A stretch of 60,245 nt of DNA from an uncultured Bacteroidales bacterium (GCA_902782465.1 CACZNH010000018.1:1-60245), one strand, 5' to 3'; positions 9,178 to 18,263 are shown, counted from the first letter of the stretch. Numbers and translations are program-made. The notes: generated from the sequence alone by a model not told the origin.

Positions 9178-10104
9178 ATGAACGATAAAGTAACATTGAT
9201 GAAGGGTAACGAAGCCCTCGCCATGGCGATGATTCGCTACGGTGCCGTCTGCACTTCTACTTCCAGCCCTGGTTTCAGCCTCATGCAGGAGGGTGTATCC
9301 TATCTCGCCGCCAGCGAGGTTCCCGCTCTGTTAATCAACGTACAGCGTGGCGGTCCCGGTCTGGGTACCATCCATGCTTCACAGGCCGACTACTTCCAGG
9401 CTTGTAAAGGTGGTGGTCATGGTGACTACCACATGATCGTGCTCGCTCCCAGCAGTGTGCAGGAGATGGCCGACATGGTTGCCCTGGGATTTGACCTGGC
9501 TTTCAAGTATCGCTGCGTTTCGATGATTCTCGCCGACGGTACCATCGGCCAGCTCATGGAGAAGGTCGTACTGCCCGAGCAGCGTCCGCGCCGCACCGAC
9601 GACGAAATCCGCCAGCAGTGCCCCTGGGCCGTTAACGGTCGCAAGGGTATGCGCCCCAGCAACGTCGTTACCAGCCTCGAGCTCGATGACGACAAGATGG
9701 AGGAGAACAACTGGCGCTTCCAGGCCTGCTATCGCGAAATCGAGAAAAACGAGACCCGTTGTGAGCTTATTGACACTGAGGACTGCGACTACTTGATCAC
9801 CGCCTTCGGTACTACCGCCCGCGTCGCCATGAAGACGATGGAGCTGGCCCGCGCCGAGGGCATCAAGGTGGGTATGTTCCGTCCCATCACCCTGTGGCCC
9901 TTCCCCGAGAAGCAACTTCGCGAGGCCGCCAAGAACGTCAAGGGCATCCTGTGCGTTGAGCTCAACGCCGGCCAGATGGTCGAGGATGTGAAGCTTGCCG
10001 TTGAGTGCAAGATGCCGGTTGAACATTATGGCCGTTTCGGTGGCAACGTGCCCACCCCCGACGAGCTGCTGAACGTACTTAAAGAGAAACTCATTAACAA
10101 GTAA
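9178..10104 (+). CDS. 2-oxoacid:ferredoxin oxidoreductase alpha subunit (KorA/VorB type), internally shortened
   Basis: The sequence matches the alpha subunit family (GFSLMQEGVSYLA, NVQRGGPGLGT, QADYFQACKGGGHGDY, later the transketolase C-terminal domain with GMFRPITLWPFP). Full-length relatives are about 355-365 residues; this one is 308. The N-terminus MKGNEALAMAMIRYG joins directly to TSTSSPGFSLM at residues 22-26, so about 50 residues are missing in frame, including the conserved GYPITPQSE-type segment and the glutamate-containing QAESE-type segment of the pyrimidine-binding domain. The rest is intact, with no frameshift or stop. It may be a real deletion, an assembly artefact, or a specialised subunit. 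Start chosen 34 nt after the ferredoxin stop. Confidence 0.82.
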   Translation: MNDKVTLMKGNEALAMAMIRYGAVCTSTSSPGFSLMQEGVSYLAASEVPALLINVQRGGPGLGTIHASQADYFQACKGGGHGDYHMIVLAPSSVQEMADMVALGFDLAFKYRCVSMILADGTIGQLMEKVVLPEQRPRRTDDEIRQQCPWAVNGRKGMRPSNVVTSLELDDDKMEENNWRFQACYREIEKNETRCELIDTEDCDYLITAFGTTARVAMKTMELARAEGIKVGMFRPITLWPFPEKQLREAAKNVKGILCVELNAGQMVEDVKLAVECKMPVEHYGRFGGNVPTPDELLNVLKEKLINK

Positions 10105-10112
10105 AGAACGCA

Positions 10113-10892
10113 ATGGAACTTAACGATATCATTAAACCTGAGAACAAGGTCTATGCTGAGCCTAAATTACTGAATAGGGTTCATATGCACTACTGCCCTG
10201 GTTGCAGCCATGGCGTTGTACACAAACTCGTTGCACAGGTCATCGAGGAAATGGGTGTTGCTGAGAAGACCGTAGGCGTTTCGCCCGTTGGTTGTGCAGT
10301 ATTTGCCTACAACTATATCGATGTGGACTGGGAGGAGGCTCCCCACGGCCGCGCCACCGCTCTGGCTACCGCTGTAAAGCGCCTGTGGCCCGAGAACCTG
10401 GTATTCACCTATCAGGGCGACGGTGACTTCTCGGCTATCGGTACCTGCGAGTCGATTCACGCTTGCAACCGTGGCGAGAACATCGTCATCATCTTCATCA
10501 ACAACGCTATCTACGGCATGACCGGTGGTCAGATGGCGCCCACGACCCTGCTGGGTCAGAAGACCGCTACCTGCCCCTACGGCCGCCGTCCGGACCTCAA
10601 TGGCTATCCCCTGGCCATCACCCCGCTGCTGGCTCAGCTCGACGGCACCTGCTACGTAACCCGCCAGAGCGTTCACACGCCCGCCAACGTACGCAAGGCC
10701 AAAGCCGCTCTGAAGAAGGCTTTTGAGAACAGCATCAACTGCAAGGGCACTTCGGTTGTCGAAATCGTCAGCGCCTGCAACACGGGCTGGAAGCTCACTC
10801 CCGAGAAGGCCAACAAGTGGATGGAAGAGAATATGTTCGCCAAGTATCCCCTGGGAGACTTGAAGGACTTGAAAGATGGTATTCAACGCTAA
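10113..10892 (+). CDS. korB: 2-oxoacid:ferredoxin oxidoreductase beta subunit (thiamine diphosphate-binding)
   Basis: 259 residues. It carries CPGC at 28-31, the GDGD of the thiamine-diphosphate/Mg motif at 102-105 with the matching NN at 130-131, followed by YGMTGGQ. It binds the diphosphate half of the cofactor and decarboxylates the 2-oxoacid, making acyl-CoA with the alpha subunit. Length and motifs are normal, which makes the shortening of the alpha subunit stand out. It starts 8 nt after the alpha stop, so it is co-translated in the operon. Confidence 0.92.
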   Translation: MELNDIIKPENKVYAEPKLLNRVHMHYCPGCSHGVVHKLVAQVIEEMGVAEKTVGVSPVGCAVFAYNYIDVDWEEAPHGRATALATAVKRLWPENLVFTYQGDGDFSAIGTCESIHACNRGENIVIIFINNAIYGMTGGQMAPTTLLGQKTATCPYGRRPDLNGYPLAITPLLAQLDGTCYVTRQSVHTPANVRKAKAALKKAFENSINCKGTSVVEIVSACNTGWKLTPEKANKWMEENMFAKYPLGDLKDLKDGIQR

Positions 10893-10907
10893 AATTTAGA
10901 AGACACT

Positions 10908-11447
10908 ATGATTAACGAAATAGTTATTGCCGGTTTCGGCGGACAGGGTGTATTGTCAATGGGTAAGATTCTTGCCTACTCTGGTCTGATGGAAGACAAG
11001 GAGGTCTGCTGGCTCCCCTCTTACGGTCCCGAACAGCGTGGCGGTACCGCCAACGTAACGGTTATCGTGAGCGATGAGCGCATCAGCTCGCCCGTCCTCA
11101 ACACCTATGACGTGGTGGTTGTACTCAACCAGCAGTCTCTGGACAAGTTTGAGAGCAAGGTAAAGCCCGGTGGTATCCTGATGTATGACACCTATGGCAT
11201 CCACAAGAAACCCACCCGCACCGACATCAAGATTTATCCTATCGATGCTACCGAGAAGTCTATCGAGATGAAGAACTCCAAGACCTTCAACATGATTGTC
11301 CTGGGTTCGATGCTCAAGGTACGCCCCATGGTTACCATCGAGAGCGTCCTCAAGGCCCTCAAGAAGACCCTCCCCGAACGCCACTGGCACCTCATCCCCC
11401 TCAACGAGGAGGCTCTGAAGGAAGGCGGCAACCTCATCAAGGAGTAA
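10908..11447 (+). CDS. korC: 2-oxoacid:ferredoxin oxidoreductase gamma subunit
   Basis: 179 residues with the family opening IAGFGGQGVLSMGKIL and SYGPEQRGGTANV. In this enzyme class the gamma domain helps bind coenzyme A and holds the alpha/beta dimers together. It is the last gene of the operon, 15 nt after korB and followed by a strong hairpin. Complete and ordinary. Confidence 0.92.
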   Translation: MINEIVIAGFGGQGVLSMGKILAYSGLMEDKEVCWLPSYGPEQRGGTANVTVIVSDERISSPVLNTYDVVVVLNQQSLDKFESKVKPGGILMYDTYGIHKKPTRTDIKIYPIDATEKSIEMKNSKTFNMIVLGSMLKVRPMVTIESVLKALKKTLPERHWHLIPLNEEALKEGGNLIKE

Positions 11448-11469
11448 TCACAAAACCTATCCATAAGTT

Positions 11470-11501
11470 ACAAGCGGTTGACCTGGTGGTCAACCGCTTG
11501 T
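11470..11501. terminator. Intrinsic terminator after the oxidoreductase operon
   Basis: A perfect 14-bp stem, ACAAGCGGTTGACC / GGTCAACCGCTTGT, with a TGGT loop, 22 nt after the korC stop. It lies between convergent genes and may serve both directions, although no long U-run follows on either side. Confidence 0.65.
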
Positions 11502-11546
11502 TGCATCATATCCGTTAAGTCCGTTTATTCCGTTACATCCGGTTTT

Positions 11547-13256
11547 TTACTTCACGGCGATTTTCCATGCCTGGCGGCTGGTCGACGTCTTGAGCAGATA
11601 GAAGCCGCGAGGCAACTCGATGACCATGTCGTTACTCAGGTGCTCGATGCGGCGCACCACGCGGCCTGCCATATCATAGACCACGGCATCGCCAACGTCC
11701 TCGCAGCATTTTACCAGGATGCCGCCATCGATGGCGAGCGCCTGCAACGGCTTGTTGGCCTCGACACCCGTCACGCCGCTGTCATCCACGATAATGACAT
11801 TGGAAGGCTCGCTCAGGTAGCCCAAGCGGTAAGACTGAACGTAGTAGGTGTGCGTCTCTCCGCCAATACGGTCGTCAAAAGCATAGCTCGTGACGGTGCC
11901 GTCCTCGGTGGTGAAGGCATCGGTGCGCAAGGATGTCTTGTCGGCGCCAAATACTGAACGCGTGATGATATAGTAGTCCACCTCCTCGTTGGCAGGCGTC
12001 CAGTTGGCGATATACTTTGTGCCCTCAATGCCGGTGGCGTTCAATGCCGTCAAGGGTGACAATGTGGGCACCGCAACACACTGGGCACGCAACTCGATGC
12101 CGATGCTGCCCACCAGTCCGCCATCCGAAATGAGCAGACGCGCCGAGTGTTCGCCGATGGCTGAGGGATAATAGATAACCTTCAGGGGATAGCCCTCGGC
12201 GCTGTTGGCAACTGCACGGCTAACAGTGGTCACGGGAATGCGGAACATCTTGTAGTCATCGCGATAAACCTGTACCGACAGCGGGTTATTCAAGCCGCGA
12301 CCCTTGATATAAACGGTGTATTCCAGCGACTTGCCGATGGCCACCTCGCCAAAGTCCAGCACAGCATCCTGAACAGGCGTAATCAACTCGGGGTCACCGG
12401 TGTAGGTAGTGGTGTCGGCACTCATGCCAGCCTCACTCAGATAGAACACCTGTCCCTGACGGTCACCCCAGATGTATTCAAACAGCGTGGGGATATCGAT
12501 GAAGGGATTGCGGTTGTTCTGACTCTTCTGCACGGCATCGTTGCGGGCCAGCTCCTTGTCGCTCACCGCATCGGCACGGGCCCAGCGGCACAGCATTTCG
12601 GCCGACCAGTCATTAAGGGTCTTCCAGTAGTTATTGGTTAGCATGAACGTGTACTTCCAGGTATAGTGCTGGTAAGTGCAAGCCATATAGAAATAGGTGC
12701 GGGCAAAGTCGCCCTTATAGCGGTCATCAGGTTCAAACACCTTGAAGGCTCCACCACCCTGGCCGCTCTTGGGATAACCCACACGGGTCACACCGTTGTC
12801 AAAGAGCACTGTGGACACCTCGCCCAGGGGCCAATAGTTCTTCTCCAGATTGGCTTCTTCTTCCGAGGGGTACAGATGGTTGAGGTCGGTGTAACTGGGA
12901 AAACCTTGCTCCTCGGTATAGCCGTACCACCAACTCTTGGGCAATGAGTGCTCGCGGTTCATGCCGTAGGGTGCACGCGTGCCGCCCCTGAAGTAGAAGG
13001 TGTCGTCGCTGTACATGTCCCACACCTTGCTATGGTCCTCGGGACGGCAGTCGGTATTGGCAAAGTAGCCCCACAGGCTGTAATAGCTCAGCACGGTGTG
13101 CTGGAGCGTCAAGTCGTGGATGGCATCTTTCAGAGCCTGCCCGCTCTTGCCCTCCAGGCAATCGTAATAACCCGAGGGGATAGTGGCTTCGGCACCCAGC
13201 CATGCACTAATGGCAACCAATAGGATGGCTATGCGATATAGTCTATTGTGTTTCAT
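11547..13256 (-). CDS. Secreted endonuclease I family nuclease with type IX sorting tail
   Basis: 569 residues from the ATG at 13256, which begins a clean signal peptide (MKHNRLYRIAILLVAISAWL, cleavage about residue 24). An upstream in-frame ATG would add 11 residues before the signal and is less likely. Residues 30-260 are an endonuclease I domain with the His-Asn-type motif MNREHSLPKSW (H103) and NLEKNYWPLG. Then follow an Ig/fibronectin-like region and a short C-terminal tail (ELPRGFYLLKTSTSRQAWKI) typical of T9SS type A signals. Likely role: extracellular or surface degradation of DNA for nutrients. A -7 box TACCTTTG lies at 13287-13294, with no clear -33. Confidence 0.85.
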   Translation of the reverse strand: MKHNRLYRIAILLVAISAWLGAEATIPSGYYDCLEGKSGQALKDAIHDLTLQHTVLSYYSLWGYFANTDCRPEDHSKVWDMYSDDTFYFRGGTRAPYGMNREHSLPKSWWYGYTEEQGFPSYTDLNHLYPSEEEANLEKNYWPLGEVSTVLFDNGVTRVGYPKSGQGGGAFKVFEPDDRYKGDFARTYFYMACTYQHYTWKYTFMLTNNYWKTLNDWSAEMLCRWARADAVSDKELARNDAVQKSQNNRNPFIDIPTLFEYIWGDRQGQVFYLSEAGMSADTTTYTGDPELITPVQDAVLDFGEVAIGKSLEYTVYIKGRGLNNPLSVQVYRDDYKMFRIPVTTVSRAVANSAEGYPLKVIYYPSAIGEHSARLLISDGGLVGSIGIELRAQCVAVPTLSPLTALNATGIEGTKYIANWTPANEEVDYYIITRSVFGADKTSLRTDAFTTEDGTVTSYAFDDRIGGETHTYYVQSYRLGYLSEPSNVIIVDDSGVTGVEANKPLQALAIDGGILVKCCEDVGDAVVYDMAGRVVRRIEHLSNDMVIELPRGFYLLKTSTSRQAWKIAVK

Positions 13257-13301
13257 CGTTGATTGAATGATGTTGATTCTGAGCCACAAAGGTAATATTT
13301 T

Positions 13302-13397
13302 TTTTAGTTTTAAGTTGTAAGTTGTAAGTTTTAAGTTTTAAGTAATATTACTATTGCCTAAAACTCCTAACTTCTAACTTCTAACTTCTAACTCCTA
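13302..13397. repeat. Heptad-rich spacer with conserved core, copy 1
   Basis: A run of degenerate heptads of the type AAGTTTT/AAGTTGT, a core AATATTACTATTGCC, then heptads of the type AACTTCT/AACTCCT. The two heptad runs are inverted relative to each other, so the spacer can fold. Related spacers lie at 20655-20781 and 57785-57843. Confidence 0.7.
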
Positions 13398-13419
13398 GCG
13401 GCCGCACCAAGGCGAGACT

Positions 13420-14886
13420 CTATACTTCCACATCGTTTACCCAGTTGATGAGATAGACGCGGTCGCGGGCTCGCGTCATGGCGGTATAGAGCCAGCGGTA
13501 GAAATCCATCGACTGCATCGCATCGGGCATGATGCCGCCCATGTCGATGAACACGTTGCGCCACTGGCCGCCCTGTGCCTTGTGGCACGTCACGGCATAG
13601 GCATACTTCACCTGCAGGGCGTTGAAATAAGGATGCTCCTTGAGTTGCTTGTAGCGCTCGCGCTTGTCGCCGGTCAATTCGGCCCACACCTCGTTAAACA
13701 GGTGTTCGCTCTGTTCGCGGTCCAGGGCCGGTGTGTCGCTCAGCAGGCAGTCCACCACGATTTTGCAGTCCATCTCCACACCGTCGTGGTCCGGGAACTC
13801 GACAGTGACGTTTGCAAAGCGCAACCCGTACTTGTGTTCGATGTCTCCCCACACGCGACGCACGCGGCACACGTCGCCGTTGGCAATGAAATCCATCTGC
13901 TCATAGTCGCGCGCCCAAAAGTAGTTGTTCTTGGCCACCAGCAGCATGTCGTCATTGACCAGCAGGTCCTCACGATAGAGAATGGTGTTGCGCACCCCCA
14001 TATTATATAATGTGGCGCGTTTGTTGCTTCGGGTGACGATGATGGTCTCTCCCATGCCGTCACGGTCATAGCAGTCGCTGATGGTTTCCAGCAGAAATTC
14101 GCTCGACACCGTCTGGATATCTTCCATGCCGTCAAGGTCAAAGTGTGGACGTCCCAGCGTCCCTTCTTCCATCGCCTGGCGCAGCAGCGTGGCATTGTGC
14201 AGGATGCCGCTCTCCTCGGCCTGGCGGGCAATCTGCCGCATGAACACGCCGTAGGTCGTCAATCCCATCGAACGCAATATCTCATCATCCAGGGCCGGAC
14301 TCAACAACTGCCCCACTGGCGGCAACTGCGCATTGTCGCCCATAAGGACCAACTTACATCCCAGTCCGTTATAAACGTAGCCGATAAGGTCATCGAGCAA
14401 CCGTCCGCTGCCAAAGATGCTGCCGTCGCTGGCATTGCTGATCATTGATGCCTCATCGACGATGAAGACAGTGTCGGTATGCTTGTTATCGGCCAGGCCA
14501 AAGGCGTCGATGCCGTAGCCCTGCTGGCGGTAAATCTTGCGGTGGATGGTGTAGGCAGGATGACCCGAGTAGTCGCTGAAGATGTGTGCCGCGCGGCCTG
14601 TCGGAGCCATCAGCACACTCTTCTTGCTCTGCTGGTGCAGCGCCTTGACGATGGCACCCGTGAGCGACGTCTTGCCCGTACCGGCATAGCCGCCCAAGAT
14701 AAACACCGACCGCTCAGGGGCATACAGCAGGAAATGCGCCAGGGCCACAATGACCAGCATCTGGTCATCATTGGGGTCATAGGGCAACCAGCGCAGCACG
14801 TCCACGGCCAGTTGCTTCACCCTCGGGTCCTGACGGTCGGCAGCCCCGGTATGCTTGAATGTTTGCAGTCGGTTATCGTTGTTCAT
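13420..14886 (-). CDS. RecD-like ATP-dependent DNA helicase (superfamily 1)
   Basis: 488 residues from the ATG at 14886. Walker A GGYAGTGKT at 65-73, APTGRAA at 94-100, Walker B IVDEASM at 142-148, and a C-terminal UvrD_C_2-type motif CHKAQGGQW. It resembles single-subunit RecD2-like helicases of repair and recombination but lacks their long N-terminal domain. The longer open frame starting at 15051 would run through the tRNA-Ser gene on the other strand and is rejected. A -7-like box TATTTTTG (14892-14899) ends 5 nt before the ATG, so the mRNA may be leaderless. The spacer before the next gene downstream holds a heptad repeat. Confidence 0.85.
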   Translation of the reverse strand: MNNDNRLQTFKHTGAADRQDPRVKQLAVDVLRWLPYDPNDDQMLVIVALAHFLLYAPERSVFILGGYAGTGKTSLTGAIVKALHQQSKKSVLMAPTGRAAHIFSDYSGHPAYTIHRKIYRQQGYGIDAFGLADNKHTDTVFIVDEASMISNASDGSIFGSGRLLDDLIGYVYNGLGCKLVLMGDNAQLPPVGQLLSPALDDEILRSMGLTTYGVFMRQIARQAEESGILHNATLLRQAMEEGTLGRPHFDLDGMEDIQTVSSEFLLETISDCYDRDGMGETIIVTRSNKRATLYNMGVRNTILYREDLLVNDDMLLVAKNNYFWARDYEQMDFIANGDVCRVRRVWGDIEHKYGLRFANVTVEFPDHDGVEMDCKIVVDCLLSDTPALDREQSEHLFNEVWAELTGDKRERYKQLKEHPYFNALQVKYAYAVTCHKAQGGQWRNVFIDMGGIMPDAMQSMDFYRWLYTAMTRARDRVYLINWVNDVEV

Positions 14887-14891
14887 GGCGA

Positions 14892-14899
14892 CAAAAATA
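14892..14899 (-). promoter_or_regulatory. Possible -7 box of the helicase gene
   Basis: TATTTTTG on the minus strand, separated from the ATG by exactly five bases (TCGCC). No TTG was found at the expected -33 distance, so the call is weak. The same box-N5-ATG arrangement occurs at the UvrA-like gene. Confidence 0.3.
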
Positions 14900-14918
14900 T
14901 CAATTTTTCTCCAAAATC

Positions 14919-14950
14919 TTGCGATTATCCGCCAAAATGTATTACCTTTG
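14919..14950 (+). promoter_or_regulatory. Promoter of tRNA-Ser
   Basis: TTG at 14919-14921, a 21-nt spacer and TACCTTTG at 14943-14950. The predicted start is a few bases before the mature 5' end at 14968. Confidence 0.5.
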
Positions 14951-14967
14951 CCCCGCATTTGACGAAT

Positions 14968-15055
14968 GGAGTGATGCTCGAGTGGCTGAAGAGGCACGCC
15001 TGGAAAGCGTGTATACGTCAAAAGCGTATCCCGAGTTCGAATCTCGGTCACTTCG
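14968..15055 (+). tRNA. tRNA-Ser(GGA)
   Basis: 88-nt type II (long variable arm) tRNA. The acceptor GGAGTGA pairs with TCACTTC (one G-U); D arm GCTCGAGTGGCTGAAGAGGC; anticodon GGA at 15002-15004, reading UCC/UCU; variable stem around ATACGTCAAAAGCGTAT; T arm with GTTCGAATC. The 3' CCA is not encoded in full, as only CC then T follows. A T-rich tract follows directly and may terminate transcription. Confidence 0.95.
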
Positions 15056-15112
15056 CCTCTTTTTTGTATGCCTTGAAAAGCCGCTAGACCTTGACAACGA
15101 ACCTCATCCCTA

Positions 15113-16045
15113 TTACTTGAAGAACTTACTGTGGCGAATGAAGAAATAACCGATTGCCATCAGTATCACCGAGATGGTTATCGCCATCGGGAAGCCGAGC
15201 CACCAGGTTTCCAAGCCGTTGGGAACGTTCATGCCATAGTAGCCCGCCACCACTGTAGGAATCATCAGCAGGATGGTCACGACAGTGAGCGTCTTCATGA
15301 TTCGGTTCAAGTTATTGCCGATGATGGAGGAATAGGTCTCTTGCTGACGCTCCAGAATCTCATTGTATATGCTGGCGGTGTCTAGCGCCTGTTGCGTCTC
15401 AATCTCGACATCGTCAAGAAGGTCCTCGTCATGGGGCAGTGCCCGCAGCCGTTTCTTGATGCGTGTCAGCACAGTCATATTGCCCTTGAGCGACGTGATG
15501 AAATAAATCAGATACTTGCCCAAACCCATAGCGCGCATCAACTCGTCATTATCCATCTTTTGCTCCAGACGTCGTTCAGCATCATTCATAATGACGTTCA
15601 TCTGCTTGAGGTACTTGAGGAACCAAACAGATGTGGACAGCATCAGTGACGACAGGAGGTCATAGCCCTTACAGTTATTGATGCGCCGTCGCTTACTCCA
15701 ATTGATGAAGTCATCGAGAACCACCGTTTCATAGTAGTTGACCGTGATGAACACATCGTCACGTATCAGAAACACCAACGGAGCGGTAGAGAACACGGTG
15801 TCGCCGTCCTTGTCTATGTCCTTGCATGGCACTCGCACAAACACCATCAGCCAATTGTCTTCTTGGTCAACACGCGGCCGCTCCTCGATGTCTTCGGCAT
15901 CGTGTGAGAAGTCCTGCGGAACCGCAAAGCGTTCTCTCAACACGGACAAGTCATCGGCTGTCGGGTTAGTAACCTTAATCCAGCACCCCGACTTCCATTG
16001 ATGGATTTCATTGAATCCGTCCTTACATTTCCAATAACTGATCAT
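15113..16045 (-). CDS. corA: CorA-family divalent cation transporter
   Basis: 310 residues. A soluble N-terminal domain (1-245) is followed by two C-terminal membrane helices (about 250-270 and 281-303) with the selectivity motif YGMN (GMN at 271-273), the hallmark of CorA Mg2+/Co2+ channels. It forms a homopentamer in the inner membrane. Length is normal. It reads toward the tRNA-Ser gene, with 58 nt between the ends, and has no apparent operon partners. Confidence 0.92.
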   Translation of the reverse strand: MISYWKCKDGFNEIHQWKSGCWIKVTNPTADDLSVLRERFAVPQDFSHDAEDIEERPRVDQEDNWLMVFVRVPCKDIDKDGDTVFSTAPLVFLIRDDVFITVNYYETVVLDDFINWSKRRRINNCKGYDLLSSLMLSTSVWFLKYLKQMNVIMNDAERRLEQKMDNDELMRAMGLGKYLIYFITSLKGNMTVLTRIKKRLRALPHDEDLLDDVEIETQQALDTASIYNEILERQQETYSSIIGNNLNRIMKTLTVVTILLMIPTVVAGYYGMNVPNGLETWWLGFPMAITISVILMAIGYFFIRHSKFFK

Positions 16046-16170
16046 CTTCTGTGCTTTTATTAATCAATTCCTTTTTTCGTGACAACTATGACGAAAAGCT
16101 GTTGCAGCTATCCAAGTTGTTTCTTGAATCGACACCGGTCCGATGCCATGGCGATCCTGTCCTCCATTCA

Positions 16171-18126
16171 TCAGAGGGTGTTGAGGACGCGGTCGATGAG
16201 TTCGGTGACGTCACCAATGCCGATGTTGCCGTCACCGTCCACGTCGGCGGCGGGATGTTCGGTAACAACAGGATCTCCGTTCAGCAGCATATCAATCAGG
16301 TCGGTGATGTCGCCAATGCTGATTTGGCCGTCGCCATCCACATCTCCGTACATGACATTCTCGACAATGAACTCAAAGAAATCACTCCACCTCGTGTCGG
16401 CCTGATAGGCCTCAACAGTTCCAACGGGCACATGGAGCACACGGCCGGTAAAATCGTAACCGTTTTCACCATATTTGTTAAAAACGTGTGATCCCATCGA
16501 GATAGCCGATGGGTCAGGGATGTCGCAATAGACCTCGTTTAGGGACAAGCAGCCATAGAACGCCCAGCTGCCGATTTCGGTGACAGTTGCGGGGATATAC
16601 ACACTTCTCAGTTCCTCGCAATTTTCAAAGGCATCCTGCCCGATATAGGTGACGCCATCAGGAATATCCATCACACTCAGGTGCTTGCACTGCATGAACG
16701 AATAACGGCCAATCGCTGTAACCGTGCTGGGGATGACAGTGGTCTTGCAGCCCTGTAACAACACATTGTTCGCGGTCACGATAATGGCATTGCAGTTGTC
16801 GCGCGAGTCATAGACGGGATTGTCGCTCGCTACCGTTATGCTGGCCAAGTCATAACACATTTCGAAGGTAGCCAAACCGATGGACTCGACCGAACTGGGA
16901 ATGTAAATGCTTGACAGACTCGTACATCCGATGAAGGCTTGGTCCTCAATCGCTGTAACCGTGCTGGGGATGGTGATGCTCGTCAAGCCATAACAGCAGG
17001 AGAAGGCCAGTTCGCCGATGGTGGTTACCGTATTGGGGATAACTGTGGTCTTGCAGCCATAGACCAACTTATTGGTCGCCGTCTCGATGATGGCATTGCA
17101 GTTGTTGCGCGAGTCATAGACGGGATTGCCGCTCGCCACAACCATCCTGCTCATGGCTGTGGTGCCATCAAATGCACCCGACCCAATGGACGTAACAGAC
17201 GCAGGAATCATAATGCTCGACAGGCTGTTGCATTCACTGAAGGCATACATACCAATTGTTTCCACCGTGTTGGGAATGCTCACGCTGGTGATATTATGGC
17301 ATTCGCAGAACGCAAAGTTGCTAATCTTGGTGACCGACGTAGGAATGGTCACTCTCGTCAGGCCCGTGCAGCCATAGAAGGTATAGCTCTTAATCTCGGT
17401 GAGGGTGTTAGGGAAGACCAGGTTGGTCACCTCCGAGCCATTCAAGTATAGGTGCTTGGCATTATACAACGGGTTGGCATCGATACCAGCAATAGCGATG
17501 CTGCACCATGCAGTTAAATCGGTGATATCCACACGCTCAAGTCCTGTACATGCCTGGAAGGCCAACCTGCCAATTGTTGTAACCGATGCGGGAATGGCTA
17601 CGCTTTTCAAACTTTTATTACTGCCAAAGGCATATTCGCCAATGGTGCTAACAGAATTGCCAAGAGTGAGATTTTCGAGGCTCTCGCAGTAAAGAAATGC
17701 CTGGTTGCCGATAGTGGTCACTGAATTGCCGATGACGACACTTGTCAGTCTTGGGGTGTAATAGAATGCCCTGTAACCGATGGTAACGACCGAATTGGGG
17801 ATGGTGACGCTCGTCAGCTGTTCGCAGCAATAGAACACAGTCTCGCCAATCGACTTGATGGTGTTGGGCATGGAGATGCTTGTCATGCCCGTACATCCAT
17901 AGAATGCCTTGTTACCGATAGCGGTAACGCTGTAGGTCGTACCCTGATAGGCGACCGACGACGGTATGACAACATCACCACGATAAGAATATGAGGGTGA
18001 TTGCGCTACAGTCGCCTCGCTGCCATTGATTTCATAATAGATACCCCCTACCTCAAAGTCGTAGGCCATAGCGGTTGTCGGCAACAGCAATGCCAGCAAC
18101 AGAATAGGTAAAAAGATGTGTTTCAT
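16171..18126 (-). CDS. BspA-type leucine-rich-repeat surface protein with C-terminal dockerin-like repeats
   Basis: 651 residues from the ATG at 18126, which opens a signal peptide (MKHIFLPILLLALLLP). The open frame extends 27 residues further upstream, but that part overlaps the promoter. Residues about 40-550 hold more than a dozen BspA-type leucine-rich repeats with the recurring pattern SVTIPNSVTTIG...AF..C. The C-terminus has two dockerin-like EF-hand repeats (DVDGDGQISIGDITDLID and DVDGDGNIGIGDVTELID) and ends directly after them. BspA-type proteins of oral and gut Bacteroidales bind host proteins or other bacteria; the ligand here is unknown. No separate sorting tail is seen after the dockerin. 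Confidence 0.85.
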   Translation of the reverse strand: MKHIFLPILLLALLLPTTAMAYDFEVGGIYYEINGSEATVAQSPSYSYRGDVVIPSSVAYQGTTYSVTAIGNKAFYGCTGMTSISMPNTIKSIGETVFYCCEQLTSVTIPNSVVTIGYRAFYYTPRLTSVVIGNSVTTIGNQAFLYCESLENLTLGNSVSTIGEYAFGSNKSLKSVAIPASVTTIGRLAFQACTGLERVDITDLTAWCSIAIAGIDANPLYNAKHLYLNGSEVTNLVFPNTLTEIKSYTFYGCTGLTRVTIPTSVTKISNFAFCECHNITSVSIPNTVETIGMYAFSECNSLSSIMIPASVTSIGSGAFDGTTAMSRMVVASGNPVYDSRNNCNAIIETATNKLVYGCKTTVIPNTVTTIGELAFSCCYGLTSITIPSTVTAIEDQAFIGCTSLSSIYIPSSVESIGLATFEMCYDLASITVASDNPVYDSRDNCNAIIVTANNVLLQGCKTTVIPSTVTAIGRYSFMQCKHLSVMDIPDGVTYIGQDAFENCEELRSVYIPATVTEIGSWAFYGCLSLNEVYCDIPDPSAISMGSHVFNKYGENGYDFTGRVLHVPVGTVEAYQADTRWSDFFEFIVENVMYGDVDGDGQISIGDITDLIDMLLNGDPVVTEHPAADVDGDGNIGIGDVTELIDRVLNTL

Positions 18127-18165
18127 AATGTGATATGTTTTAGTGACACTTATTGACGATTGCCA

Positions 18166-18195
18166 CAAATATACGCCAAATAACAATAAACACAA
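18166..18195 (-). promoter_or_regulatory. Promoter of the leucine-rich-repeat protein gene
   Basis: Minus strand: TTG at 18195-18193, a 19-nt spacer, TATATTTG at 18173-18166. Start expected near 18160, leader about 34 nt. It supports the ATG at 18126 over the upstream start. Confidence 0.6.
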
Positions 18196-18247
18196 AATAA
18201 AACACATAGAAAAGGCGCTGTGTCATAATTGCTACATGGTAATATAA

Positions 18248-18263
18248 CCGTGCTTTCGCACGG
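18248..18263. repeat. Short hairpin next to structured element copy 2
   Basis: CCGTGC-TTTC-GCACGG, a perfect 6-bp stem abutting the 18264-18327 element. No U-run follows, so it is not a clear terminator. Confidence 0.4.

Noticed and set aside
13302-13397. CRISPR array or minisatellite in the heptad-repeat spacers
   Set aside because: Units are 7 bp and degenerate, without spacers of constant size and without cas genes.
14887-15051. N-terminal extension of the helicase
   Set aside because: It is the complement of the tRNA-Ser gene and its promoter region; the ATG at 14886 gives a normal protein.
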